Assembly: GCF_001514115.1 (NCBI RefSeq)
Contig: NZ_KQ948451.1
Span: forward strand, 890,109-954,108
Reading direction: 5' to 3'
From: Streptomyces olivochromogenes
GTDB lineage: Bacteria; Actinomycetota; Actinomycetes; Streptomycetales; Streptomycetaceae
DNA length: 64,000 nt
Part shown: positions 49,845 to 57,807 of the stretch, one piece after another
How positions within the stretch are numbered: position 1 is the stretch's first letter
Layout: each line of letters begins with the position of its first letter
Notes under the pieces: generated by a model
What the model saw: the letters and a program-made list of their open reading frames with translations, nothing else
Databases searched by the model: none
What the model was told of the DNA's origin: nothing
Translations under genes and position numbers: made by a program

Positions 49845-50390
49845 GTGGCCGACCCTTCCGCCCCCGCTGACCTGCCCGAACGCGAGCCGTCGGGCGACGG
49901 TGAGCTGCTGCCCGCCCCGCTGCGGGCCTGGATGCGTCTCCTGGCGGCGGCCGGGGCGATCGAGCAGCAACTGCGCACCCGCGTCAAGGACACCCTCGAC
50001 GTCTCGCACGACGAGTTCCTGGTGTTGTGCCTGCTGGCCGACCAGCCCGGATCCAGCCTGCGGATGACCCAGATCGCGGAACTGCTGGGCCGCCCCAAGA
50101 CGCGGCTGACCTATCAGGTGGCGTGTCTGCAGCACGCGGGACTGATCACACGGCGCTCGGCGTGCGGCGACCGGCGCGGTATCGAGGTGGCCCTCACGGA
50201 CAAGGCGCGTCTGCTGCTGCGCGAGTCCACGGGCCCGCTGGCCGATGCCGTCTCGCAGGCCATCGCGCAGACGGCCTGCGCGCAGCGCTACGAGGAACTG
50301 CACGACTTGCTGCCGCCCTCGCCGCATCCCGGTGCGGACTCCGGGCAGGTCGAGGGTGGCGACGCGTCCCCCGAGGGGCCGGGGAAGTAG
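49845..50390 (+). CDS. MarR family transcriptional regulator
   Basis: 181 residues from a GTG without ribosome-binding site. The winged helix has RMTQIAELLGRPKTRLTYQV then ACLQHAGLITRRSACGDRRG (the wing), between N- and C-terminal dimerisation helices (LRAWMRLLAAAGAIEQQLRT). The last 25 residues are a disordered Pro/Gly tail. Divergent from the YceI gene with two shared operators. MarR-YceI pairs are frequent in Streptomyces (general knowledge). The inducer is not predictable. Confidence 0.9.
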   Translation: MADPSAPADLPEREPSGDGELLPAPLRAWMRLLAAAGAIEQQLRTRVKDTLDVSHDEFLVLCLLADQPGSSLRMTQIAELLGRPKTRLTYQVACLQHAGLITRRSACGDRRGIEVALTDKARLLLRESTGPLADAVSQAIAQTACAQRYEELHDLLPPSPHPGADSGQVEGGDASPEGPGK

Positions 50391-50414
50391 CCCCTCAGGG
50401 GACGGACCGGCGGA

Positions 50415-51209
50415 TCAGAACCCGGGGAAGACGCGTCGCAGGTCATCCAGGGTGAGGCTGTCGCCCTTGAGGGTCACCTCGTTCGGGGTGTGGGCGGCGG
50501 CATGGCGGCCGGTGACGAGCCGCAGCCACCACTCGGCCGGTGCGCTCAGGACGGCGTCGGGCTCGGCCGGCTCGTCGGTGAGCGCGACCGCGTCCACCAG
50601 GTCGAGCCCGAACGCGCGCCGAGGAGCGGTGGTGTGGACCGCGAGGCGAACCTGCCGCCCGCCGAGGGCCTCGACCTTGCCGAGGAAGCCGATGAGCAGT
50701 CCGGCCTGGTCGAGGAGCGGCTCGACCGCGGCGGGCGCCAGGACCGCCGTACGGTCGAAGGCCACCTCCACGTCCCAGGTGTGGTGGGTGAACTCGCCGA
50801 GCCGCAGACCCGCCACCGTCGCGACGTCCACGGGCGCGGGCAGGAAGCCGAGGTCGACCCGGAGTTCGGCACGGGCCCGCGGGTCGAGAGACTCGTACCC
50901 GCGCACCAGCGCCTCGTTGGCGGTCACGAAACTCTCGGCGCGCTCGACCGGGGACATCGCGTCCCAGCGCGCCCACACCGACTTGTTGAAGTCGCCGTCC
51001 TTGGGCCCGGTGCCGTTCAGCGCGCCCTCCAGGGAGGCGAGGCCGATCTCCGCGCCGCTGCCCAGGTGGCTGAGGACCTGGGACACGTCCCACTCCGACG
51101 CCCCGGACGGCCGGGTGAGGTCGGCGGTGGCGAGCCCGTGCACCACGGCGGTCAGGTAGTCGTGTCCGCCGCGCAGGGCGTCGATGGTCTGGTCGGCACG
51201 GTCGTTCAT
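50415..51209 (-). CDS. Maleylpyruvate-isomerase-family (DinB-like, mycothiol-type) protein
   Basis: 264 residues. The N-terminal MDMPI/DinB helical bundle contains the His in WDVSQVLSHLGSGAEIGLAS and the second cluster GEFTHHTWDVEVAFD, which supply the metal-binding His residues. The C-terminal third is the sterol-carrier-like MDMPI_C domain ending LKGDSLTLDDLRRVFPGF. The family includes mycothiol-dependent maleylpyruvate isomerase and many unassigned thiol-linked proteins. GGAG lies 7 bases before the ATG. It converges with the MarR gene, and a decayed dioxygenase gene lies upstream. Confidence 0.85.
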   Translation of the reverse strand: MNDRADQTIDALRGGHDYLTAVVHGLATADLTRPSGASEWDVSQVLSHLGSGAEIGLASLEGALNGTGPKDGDFNKSVWARWDAMSPVERAESFVTANEALVRGYESLDPRARAELRVDLGFLPAPVDVATVAGLRLGEFTHHTWDVEVAFDRTAVLAPAAVEPLLDQAGLLIGFLGKVEALGGRQVRLAVHTTAPRRAFGLDLVDAVALTDEPAEPDAVLSAPAEWWLRLVTGRHAAAHTPNEVTLKGDSLTLDDLRRVFPGF

Positions 51210-51264
51210 GTCTCAACTCCGTTGGCGTGGAAACGGTTTGTGTCGGTACGGAGGGATCAGGGGT

Positions 51265-51660
51265 TCACACCGCGGTCTGGAAGGACCGCTTGGAGAAGCC
51301 CATCATGAAGCCCTCGACAGTGGCGTGCACCGCCCGGTCGGCACTTCGCCCTTCGTCAGCATCGCGCGGGTGAGGAAGGGCGCGAGCCGGGCGCCGAGTT
51401 CGAGGAGGCGGCCGGGGTCGTGGGTGGGCAGGCCGAGCTGGAGCACCGGGATGTCACCCAAGGGGTACATGGCCATCAGCGGCACCCATGCTCCGTGGTC
51501 GAGGCCGCGGGAGGGGTGCTCGTACAGCGAATCGCCGTCCGGCATGGTCCCGGCCACGCGGTGCGCGAGGGCCACGCTGGGACCTGGCTCGCGGCAGCGC
51601 GTCGATCAGGAACCGGTCGTACGCTCCGGCGGCCACCTCGGGATCAAGGAGGGAGTTCAT
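51265..51660 (-). pseudogene. Decayed extradiol (DODA/LigB-type) dioxygenase gene
   Basis: From an ATG at 51660 one frame reads NSLLDPEVAAGAYDRFLIDA. The adjacent frame then gives RVAGTMPDGDSLYEHPSRGL followed by DHGAWVPLMAMYPLGDIPVL, a DODA-type dioxygenase hallmark around the metal His. A third frame ends VEGFMMGFSKRSFQTAV. An intact enzyme is about 260 residues and only about 130 codons remain, so there are deletions and at least two frameshifts. It may once have been part of an aromatic-ring pathway with the MDMPI-family gene. Confidence 0.65.
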
Positions 51661-51714
51661 GCCGGTCCTTACATGAGTGAGGGTGCTCCGGCCTGCGGGG
51701 TGAGGTCCATTAAC

Positions 51715-51726
51715 TTGAACATTCAA
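51715..51726. promoter_or_regulatory. TTGAACATTCAA palindrome upstream of the dioxygenase remnant
   Basis: A perfect 12-bp palindrome 55 bases upstream of the remnant's start, of the kind bound by MarR/HxlR-type regulators. A weaker TTGA-GACG-TCAA lies at 51749. Together they look like a surviving control region. The rest of 51727-51965 has no gene I can support. Confidence 0.45.
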
Positions 51727-51965
51727 CTTTGACCCTAGGTCATCCCACTTGAGACGTCAACCAAACGGCCGCGGACGGTGACGCCGGGGGCCCGAAGAAG
51801 GGCGCCGTACGCGATCGGAAGTAGTCCGAACTCCGTATGCGGGATCGGACGCCGGTCGGACGCGGTGGCCGACGGGCTTCACTAGGGTCGGCCACAGTCC
51901 ACGGTCAGGTGCAGCTCAGCGGTGGACCGTCCGGAGTTCGGGCTGCCGCCGAAGGAGTCCACCGC

Positions 51966-52439
51966 GTGTCGCACCATCCCTCCACCCCCTCGCCCCGCGA
52001 CCGGATCACCGGCCCCCACCCCGCCCGGCACACCGCGTTGCTCCTGCTGCGCGGGTACACCGACGGCGACGCGCGGGCCGTCGCCTCGGCCCTGGACACC
52101 CTGGACGATTCCGCCCTCGACGACACGTACACCTACCTCTGTGCCGTCATGGACGTCACCCTGCGCCTCACCCTGACCGCCCAGCCCGCGGCCCGTGATG
52201 TGGGCCGGGCCGCCGAACAGGCGGCCACGGCGGCTCCCCCGCACTACGAGTTCGCCTTCGGGCAGGCGGTCCGGGCCTGGGCGGCGGGCGACACGCAGGC
52301 CCTGACACGCACCGCCGACGCGGACCTCCCGGGGGCCGTGCATCTGCTGGCCGTGATGACCGTGGCCCTGGGCGTCTCCGTCCTCGACCACGACGGCCTG
52401 AACGCCCTGCTCGACTGCCTCCCGGAGGACCCGCGCTGA
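51966..52439 (+). CDS. Small uncharacterised helical protein
   Basis: 157 residues from a GTG with AAGGAG 8 bases upstream. The sequence is Ala/Leu/Asp/Thr-rich and helical, with no membrane segment: HTALLLLRGYTDGDARAVAS, then YLCAVMDVTLRLTLTAQPAA and LAVMTVALGVSVLDHDGLNA. No catalytic motif is visible. Good GC3 bias and the ribosome-binding site support it as a real gene. I do not recognise the family; small conserved Streptomyces hypotheticals of this type are common. Confidence 0.65.
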   Translation: MSHHPSTPSPRDRITGPHPARHTALLLLRGYTDGDARAVASALDTLDDSALDDTYTYLCAVMDVTLRLTLTAQPAARDVGRAAEQAATAAPPHYEFAFGQAVRAWAAGDTQALTRTADADLPGAVHLLAVMTVALGVSVLDHDGLNALLDCLPEDPR

Positions 52440-52529
52440 TCGCGACCACCGCCTGATCGGCGCTCCCCGGTCGGCGTCATCCGGTCAGCGCCACCCGAAC
52501 CACACCGTCCACCCCATGGCGGCCGCCCC

Positions 52530-52618
52530 TTCAAGGCGGCCGTCCGCTCAACGGCGCTCGCCCGTTCAACGGCGGCCGTCCGTTCAACGGCGGCCGTCCG
52601 ATCAAGGGCGACCGCCCC
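52530..52618. repeat. 18-bp tandem repeat x5 running into the MerR gene end
   Basis: Units related to TTCAACGGCGGCCGTCCG. Copies 3 and 4 (52565 and 52583) are identical, the others are degenerate and the first is one base shorter. The last unit overlaps the 3' end of the reverse MerR gene. The palindromic GGCGGCCGTCC core could also end transcription from both sides. Confidence 0.8.
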
Positions 52619-53228
52619 CGTGGCGCCGCGCCGACTCGTTCTCCTGGGCCATGCGGCGCAGCGCCATCAGCGCGGGTTCGAGCAGGACCGTGAGCAGCAG
52701 CGCACGCTCGGCCAGTTCCAGCGGGTCGTCGATCCCGTCCAACTGGTCGAGGTCGAGCACCGCGGTGTGTTCGGCCAGCCGGGCGTACGGCACGAGCGCA
52801 CCCCGGTCGAGCGGGACCCCCAGGCCGCGCAGCGAGCCCAGCGTCTCGGCCAGAGCCACCCGCGCGGGCGCCGAGTCGTGGACGTCCCAGCCCAACTCCT
52901 CTACGAGCCCGTCGACTTCGGCCCGTCCGGTGGAGTCCTCCGCGGAGTCCTCGAAGGGCCCGATCGAACCGAGGGCGAGACCGAGCAGGCGATGGGTGTC
53001 TCCGGTGTGCTCCGCCAGGGCTCCCAGGACCTCCCGGGTGGTGCTGACGGACAGCCCCCGTACGCCGGTCAGCGCGCGGATCAGGCGCAGCCTGCGCAGA
53101 TGGTGCCCGTCGTACTCGGCCTGGGTCGCCGACCGTTGCCGGCCGGCCGGGAGCAGCCCCTCGCGGAGGTAGTACTTGATCGTCGTGACGGAGACGCCAC
53201 TGAGGCGGCTCAGCTCGGAGATACGCAT
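52602..53228 (-). CDS. MerR family transcriptional regulator
   Basis: 208 residues. The N-terminal winged helix RISELSRLSGVSVTTIKYYL then REGLLPAGRQRSATQAEYD is typical MerR, followed by a long helical effector region with no metal-binding Cys pair. It is therefore probably a drug- or metabolite-responsive member. It is divergent from the monooxygenase-like/MFS pair, with a large inverted repeat in the shared promoter. The last residues (ARRHGGGRP) are encoded at the edge of the 18-bp repeat. Confidence 0.88.
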   Translation of the reverse strand: MRISELSRLSGVSVTTIKYYLREGLLPAGRQRSATQAEYDGHHLRRLRLIRALTGVRGLSVSTTREVLGALAEHTGDTHRLLGLALGSIGPFEDSAEDSTGRAEVDGLVEELGWDVHDSAPARVALAETLGSLRGLGVPLDRGALVPYARLAEHTAVLDLDQLDGIDDPLELAERALLLTVLLEPALMALRRMAQENESARRHGGGRP

Positions 53229-53248
53229 CGGGTCGGCTCCGCTCTGGT

Positions 53249-53295
53249 CATTGGATACCTCTACTGTCTAACATGGATAGCGGAGGTATCCAATG
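53249..53295. promoter_or_regulatory. MerR operator: 13-bp arms with 21-base spacer
   Basis: CATTGGATACCTC and GAGGTATCCAATG are perfect complements separated by 21 bases, 20 bases upstream of the MerR start and 83 bases before the divergent gene. MerR proteins bind such repeats within a stretched promoter spacer (family knowledge). Confidence 0.75.
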
Positions 53296-53377
53296 GGCGC
53301 TCCCCTGGGCCTCCGTCCGTTGGGCGCGCCCTGGGGCCTCCGTCCGTCGTCCTGCCTCTGTGGAAGAAGGCGCCACC

Positions 53378-53821
53378 GTGCCCACGCTCCCCTGGACCAC
53401 CGTCAACGCACCCGCACCGGACTCCCGGGCGTTCGTCATGGCCTCGCGCTTCGAGGTCCGTTCCTTCCGTGACGTACCGCGTTTCTTCCTGCGGTCCCTG
53501 GCCGCGTGGAAGCAGGTGAAGACCGCACCCGGCGCCTACGGCGCCACGCTCGTCGCCCAGCCGCTCAAGCGCACCTTCTGGACGCTGTCGGCCTGGGAGG
53601 ACAAGCGGGCCCTCTACACCTACGCGAAGACCGAACCGCACCGCTCGATCATGACCGGGCTGCGGTCCACGACGAGCGGCTCGGTCTTCACGTTCTGGGA
53701 GCTTCCGGCCTCGCAACTCCCCCTCGACTGGGCGGACGCCCGACGACGGCTCGCCGAGCAGGAGCACGCCGATGCCACCGGCGAGCGCGGACCTTCGGGC
53801 ACCGGACCCGGCACCGCCTGA
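53378..53821 (+). CDS. Monooxygenase-like ferredoxin-fold protein (spheroidene-monooxygenase/DUF3291-like)
   Basis: 147 residues from a GTG with GAAGAAGG upstream. The pattern VMASRFEVRSFRDVPRFFLR, then LAAWKQVKTAPGAYGATLVA, KRTFWTLSAWEDKRALYTYA and HRSIMTGLRSTTSGSVFTFW resembles CrtA-like/DUF3291 proteins, which have a haem- or cofactor-free ferredoxin-like fold. The MFS exporter follows after 92 bases. Under the MerR operator, the pair probably modifies and exports the compound sensed by MerR (inference). Confidence 0.75.
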   Translation: MPTLPWTTVNAPAPDSRAFVMASRFEVRSFRDVPRFFLRSLAAWKQVKTAPGAYGATLVAQPLKRTFWTLSAWEDKRALYTYAKTEPHRSIMTGLRSTTSGSVFTFWELPASQLPLDWADARRRLAEQEHADATGERGPSGTGPGTA

Positions 53822-53913
53822 CACTGCCCCGGCTCCTCCCCACCCTTCCCCGCCTCTCCCCCCGACCAACTCTTCATCGCCCAACTCTTCATCGCCCAAG
53901 GAGACGTACCGTC

Positions 53914-55356
53914 ATGACGCTGTCCGAGCAGGACCCGGCCCTGGACGACCCTTCGGTCGCCCCGGCGCGCGAGCCACGAAGGGTGCCGCTGTGGCTCGCG
54001 ATCGTCGCGTGCAGCGTGCCCATGTTCATGGTCGCGCTGGACAACCTCGTCGTCTCCACGGCGCTGCGCACCCTGGCCGTGGATCTGGAGGCGTCCACCC
54101 AGCAGCTCCAGTGGTTCGTCAACGCGTATGTGCTCAGCTTCGCCTGTCTGCTGATGACGGGTGCCGCCCTGGGCGACCGGTTCGGGCGCCGGCGGGTCTT
54201 CGTGATCGGCATCGTCGTCTTCACCCTGGCCTCCGCCGGCTGCGGACTGGCCGACAGCAGCGCGCAGTTGATCGCCTACCGCGCCGTCCAGGGCTTCGGT
54301 GCCGCGGCCGTGATGCCGCTGTCGCTGACCCTGCTCTCCCAGGCCGTGCCGGAGCGGCTGCGCGGCCTCGCCCTCGGTCTGTGGTCGGGCATCAGCGGGC
54401 TGGCGGTGGCGATGGGCCCGGTGGTCGGCGGCGCGGTGGTCGACGGGCTGGACTGGCGATGGATCTTCTGGATCAACGTGCCGGTGGGCGTCGTGGCCGT
54501 ACCCCTCATCCTGCTCACCCTGCGCGAGAGTTCACTTCCGGGCGTCCGCCTCGACCTGGTCGGGATGGTGCTGGCCGCCGCCGGACTGTGCGCCGTGGTG
54601 TGGGGCATCGTGCACGGCGACACGGACGGCTGGACGTCGGCGAAGGTGCTGGGGGCGTTCCTGGGGGGCGCGGTGCTCCTCGCCGTCTTCGTGGCCTGGG
54701 AGGCACGGGTTCCCGAGCCGATGCTGCCGCTCTCGTTCTACCGGGTACGGGCCTTCACCCTGACCAACGTCGTCTCCGCGGCGATGTACTTCGGCGTCTT
54801 CGGTTCGCTGTTCCTGCTCGCCCAGTACCTCCAGATCGTGCCGCAGCGCACACCGTTCGAGGCCGGAGTGCGCACCCTGGCCTGGACCCTGATGCCCATG
54901 TTCGTCGCCCCCGTCGCCGGACTGCTCTCCGACCGGGTGGGCGGCGGCAGGCTGATGGCCCTCGGGCTCTTCCTCCAGGGCGTGGGTCTCGGCTGGATCA
55001 ACGTGGTCGCGGACATCGACACCCCGTACTCCTCCCTCGTCGCCCCGATGATCGTCGCCGGTGTCGGTATGGGTCTCGTGTTCGCCCCGACGGCCGCGGT
55101 CGTCCTCGGGTCGGTCAGCAAGGAGCACGCAGGCAAGGCCTCCGGCGCCAACACCACCGTCCGCGAGATCGGCGGCGCCCTCGGTATCGCGGTCCTCAGC
55201 TCGGCCTTCGTCGCCCACGGCGGCATGGGCACGCCCCAGCGGTTCATCGACGGTCTGCACCCGGCGGTGTGGGTCGGCGTCGCGGTCGTCCTCGTGGGCG
55301 CGGTGTGCGCGCTGGCCATCCCGCGCGGACCGCGACCGGAGGGGGCGGGCGCGTGA
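53914..55356 (+). CDS. MFS drug exporter, DHA2 (EmrB/QacA) type
   Basis: 480 residues with 14 predicted helices. Signatures are MFMVALDNLVVSTALRTLAV (motif D1), GAALGDRFGRRRVFVIGIVV (motif A) and GLAVAMGPVVGGAVVDGLDW (motif C, antiporter signature). AAGGAG lies 10 bases before the ATG. A 15-bp tandem duplication (CAACTCTTCATCGCC twice) lies just upstream. It is downstream of the MerR-controlled monooxygenase-like gene. The exported drug is unknown. Confidence 0.9.
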   Translation: MTLSEQDPALDDPSVAPAREPRRVPLWLAIVACSVPMFMVALDNLVVSTALRTLAVDLEASTQQLQWFVNAYVLSFACLLMTGAALGDRFGRRRVFVIGIVVFTLASAGCGLADSSAQLIAYRAVQGFGAAAVMPLSLTLLSQAVPERLRGLALGLWSGISGLAVAMGPVVGGAVVDGLDWRWIFWINVPVGVVAVPLILLTLRESSLPGVRLDLVGMVLAAAGLCAVVWGIVHGDTDGWTSAKVLGAFLGGAVLLAVFVAWEARVPEPMLPLSFYRVRAFTLTNVVSAAMYFGVFGSLFLLAQYLQIVPQRTPFEAGVRTLAWTLMPMFVAPVAGLLSDRVGGGRLMALGLFLQGVGLGWINVVADIDTPYSSLVAPMIVAGVGMGLVFAPTAAVVLGSVSKEHAGKASGANTTVREIGGALGIAVLSSAFVAHGGMGTPQRFIDGLHPAVWVGVAVVLVGAVCALAIPRGPRPEGAGA

Positions 55357-55518
55357 ACTCCGCTCCGCGCGGCGCTGAGCAGGAGGCGCGGTGCCCCCGC
55401 GGCGTTCCGTGCGCGGCGCGTCGCTGACCGCCGCGCCGCCGCAGCCTCCATCCTGGGCGGGTGCGGGCGCCCGTACCCGCCCACGCAGGTCCCGCGCCGC
55501 ACCCACCCACGGAGAGCC

Positions 55519-56811
55519 ATGGCCGCCGACAGCACGCCCCCCGCCGACGACTCCCGCGTCCGGGCAAGCGCCGCCGCGCTCCTGCGTCGGCCGAAGCTGT
55601 GGCTGGTGCCGACCGTGCTGTGCGGGCTGCTGGCGTTCCTGCTGTCAATGCTCTACATGGGCGGCATCGTGAACCCGAACGGGGAACTGCACGGCCTGCC
55701 CATCGGCATCGTCAACGCCGACCAGGGCAGACCGCTGCCCGGGCAGACCACGAACCTCGGCACACAGGTCACCCGCTCCCTCACCGCCGACACCTCCGGC
55801 AAGGCCGACTGGCAACCCCTCACCCGCGCCGAGGCCCAGGACAGACTGGCCTCCGGCAAGATCTACGGCGCCCTGGTCGTCCCCGCCGACTTCACGACCA
55901 CCACCGCCACCCTCACCACCGCGAACGCCACCACCCGGCCCACCCTGACCGTGCTCACCAACCCCGGCATGGGCAGTCTCGGCTCCTCCCTCGCGAGCCG
56001 GATCACCCAACAGGCCGCGCAGCAGGCCTCCCTGGCCATCGGCATGCAACTGATGGATTCCCCCGCCACCGCGGGGGCCGACGCCACCACCCGCCTCGTG
56101 CTCGCCGACCCCGTCGCCGTCGCCACCCAGGTCGGCCACCCGATCGGCGAGCACAGCGGTCTGGGACTGAGCGCGTTCTACTACACCCTGCTTCTCGTCC
56201 TCGCCGGGTTCCTCGGCGGCAACGTCATCAGCAACGGCGTCGACACCGCCCTCGGTTACGCCGACAACGAGATCGGGCCCTGGCACGCCCGCCGCCCCAC
56301 CGTGCCCATCAGCCGCACCCAGACGCTGCTGCTGAAGATGGTCATGACCGCGGGGATCACCCTCCTGACCACCACACTGGTCATGATCGCCACCGTCGGG
56401 ATCCTCGGCATGGACGCCTCGCACCTCCCGCTGCTGTGGATCTACTCCTACTGCGCGTCACTGGCCGTCGGCCTGGGCGTGCAGGCCATCAACGCCGCCT
56501 TCGGGGGCATCGGCCAGCTCGTCTCCATGTTCGTGTTCATCGTCCTGGGCCTGCCCTCCTCCGGTTCCACCGTCCCCCTCGAAGCCGTCCCGGGCTTCTA
56601 CCGTTTCCTGAGCCTCTTCGAACCCATGCGGCAACTCAGTGTCGGCGTCCGCGCCATCCTCTTCTTCGACGCCCGCGCCGACGCCGGCCTCACCCGCTCC
56701 TGGATCATGATCGCCGTCGGCGCCGCCGTCGCCCTCCTCTTCGGCCTCACCATGACCCGCTACTACGACCGCAAGGGCCTGCACCGCTTCACCCCCCAGC
56801 CCTCCGACTGA
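55519..56811 (+). CDS. YhgE/Pip-like ABC-2 type membrane protein
   Basis: 430 residues. One N-terminal helix (LWLVPTVLCGLLAFLLSMLY), a large extracytoplasmic domain starting GLPIGIVNADQGRPLPGQTT, then about five C-terminal helices (FYYTLLLVLAGFLGG, MTAGITLLTTTLVMIATVGI, SLAVGLGVQAINAAFGGIGQ). This is the DUF3533/YhgE layout, related to ABC-2 permeases and to type VII-secretion-like YhgE proteins. No ATPase gene is adjacent. GGAGAGCC precedes the ATG. It follows the MFS gene by 162 bases and may belong to the same export response. Confidence 0.82.
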   Translation: MAADSTPPADDSRVRASAAALLRRPKLWLVPTVLCGLLAFLLSMLYMGGIVNPNGELHGLPIGIVNADQGRPLPGQTTNLGTQVTRSLTADTSGKADWQPLTRAEAQDRLASGKIYGALVVPADFTTTTATLTTANATTRPTLTVLTNPGMGSLGSSLASRITQQAAQQASLAIGMQLMDSPATAGADATTRLVLADPVAVATQVGHPIGEHSGLGLSAFYYTLLLVLAGFLGGNVISNGVDTALGYADNEIGPWHARRPTVPISRTQTLLLKMVMTAGITLLTTTLVMIATVGILGMDASHLPLLWIYSYCASLAVGLGVQAINAAFGGIGQLVSMFVFIVLGLPSSGSTVPLEAVPGFYRFLSLFEPMRQLSVGVRAILFFDARADAGLTRSWIMIAVGAAVALLFGLTMTRYYDRKGLHRFTPQPSD

Positions 56812-56989
56812 TCGCGCAGAGGACATCACGCGAGAGGGGAGACCACACCCTGGGAGCGGGACCTCGTCAAGGCCCGGTCGTGGCCCTCCTCCCCTCCGGC
56901 GTCGCAGCCCACGGCCAGGGGAAGCAGGGCCAGGCTCCCGGCGACCGCACACGGACCCGTCGTGCTTGGACCGGATCCTGTCGAGGTCG

Positions 56990-57117
56990 GTGTCCACCAG
57001 CGCCGCCCGTAACCATCCGCCGCAGCCGCGCGTGTTCGGGATCGTCCATCGTGATGAAGCTGATGGAGCGCTCCCCGGCGACGGGACCGTGGCTCCGCGG
57101 AAGCCGTACGGACGGGA
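56990..57117 (-). pseudogene. Fragment of a cytochrome P450 gene
   Basis: The reverse frame reads RSHGPVAGERSISFITMDDP then EHARLRRMVTGGAGG, which is the conserved P450 segment (MDxPEHxRLRRxV) lying before the C-helix. Nothing downstream on the strand continues a P450; the frame soon becomes Arg/Pro-rich. It is therefore a short remnant, perhaps a duplicate or relic of the P450 at 57808. The rest of 56812-56989 has no gene I can call. Confidence 0.6.
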
Positions 57118-57801
57118 TCAGTCGCGGCAGATCTCACCCCGCTGCCGGCGCGGGCAGGGTGTGATCGGTGCCAGCCACAGCGCGACGACGGCATCGGTCA
57201 GGCCGAGTGCGGTGTCGTGCCAACTGGACCGTGGCGTGGGGGTGTTGTCGGCGAGGGCGCGCTCGCGCTCGGCGCACATGTGCACCATCAGCTCCCGCGC
57301 CATGTCACTGCGCTCGGCGTGCACCTCGACCGGCAGGTCGGAAAGGCACCGGTGCAGCCGTTCCAGGACCATCCGCAGCGACGGGGAGCTGAGGGTCTCG
57401 TCGATCACGATCCGGCGCAGCGCCGGGTCGGTCATCACCTGCGCGGTGAAACGGGCGTACCAGGACGGCCGGCCGAGCTCGGCCAGATGTTCGGTGAGGG
57501 GGCGCACCAGGCAGGCCACCCAGTCCCGGATGTCGGCGTTCTCCTCGTCGATCTCGGCGAGCAGCCGCAGGCGCACCTGCTCGATCCGTACGAAGTGCTT
57601 GCGCACGATCGCCCGCACCAGGTCGGCCCTGGTGCCGAAGTGATAGCCGACCGCGGCGTTGTTGCCCTGCCCCGCGGCCTCGCTGACCTGGCGGTTGGAG
57701 ACCGCGTACACCCCTTGCTCGGCGTAAAGTCGCTCCGCCGCGGTCAGGATCGACCCCCGTGTCGCACTGACCTGTTCGGCCCGTACGGTTCTGGCCGCCA
57801 T
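57118..57801 (-). CDS. TetR family regulator co-transcribed with the P450 gene
   Basis: 227 residues. The helix-turn-helix is SNRQVSEAAGQGNNAAVGYH then FGTRADLVRAIV (about residues 36-67). It starts 6 bases after the P450 stop. The promoter between the P450 and the MFS gene carries an AAGCAGCTGCTT palindrome matching the operator of the related TetR at 32432. It should control both directions. The inducer is probably the P450/pump substrate. Confidence 0.88.
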   Translation of the reverse strand: MAARTVRAEQVSATRGSILTAAERLYAEQGVYAVSNRQVSEAAGQGNNAAVGYHFGTRADLVRAIVRKHFVRIEQVRLRLLAEIDEENADIRDWVACLVRPLTEHLAELGRPSWYARFTAQVMTDPALRRIVIDETLSSPSLRMVLERLHRCLSDLPVEVHAERSDMARELMVHMCAERERALADNTPTPRSSWHDTALGLTDAVVALWLAPITPCPRRQRGEICRD

Positions 57802-57807
57802 GGCCGG

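Noticed and set aside
52530..52618. A mobile-element terminal repeat
   Set aside because: No transposase, no target-site duplication, and the units are simple tandem 18-mers.
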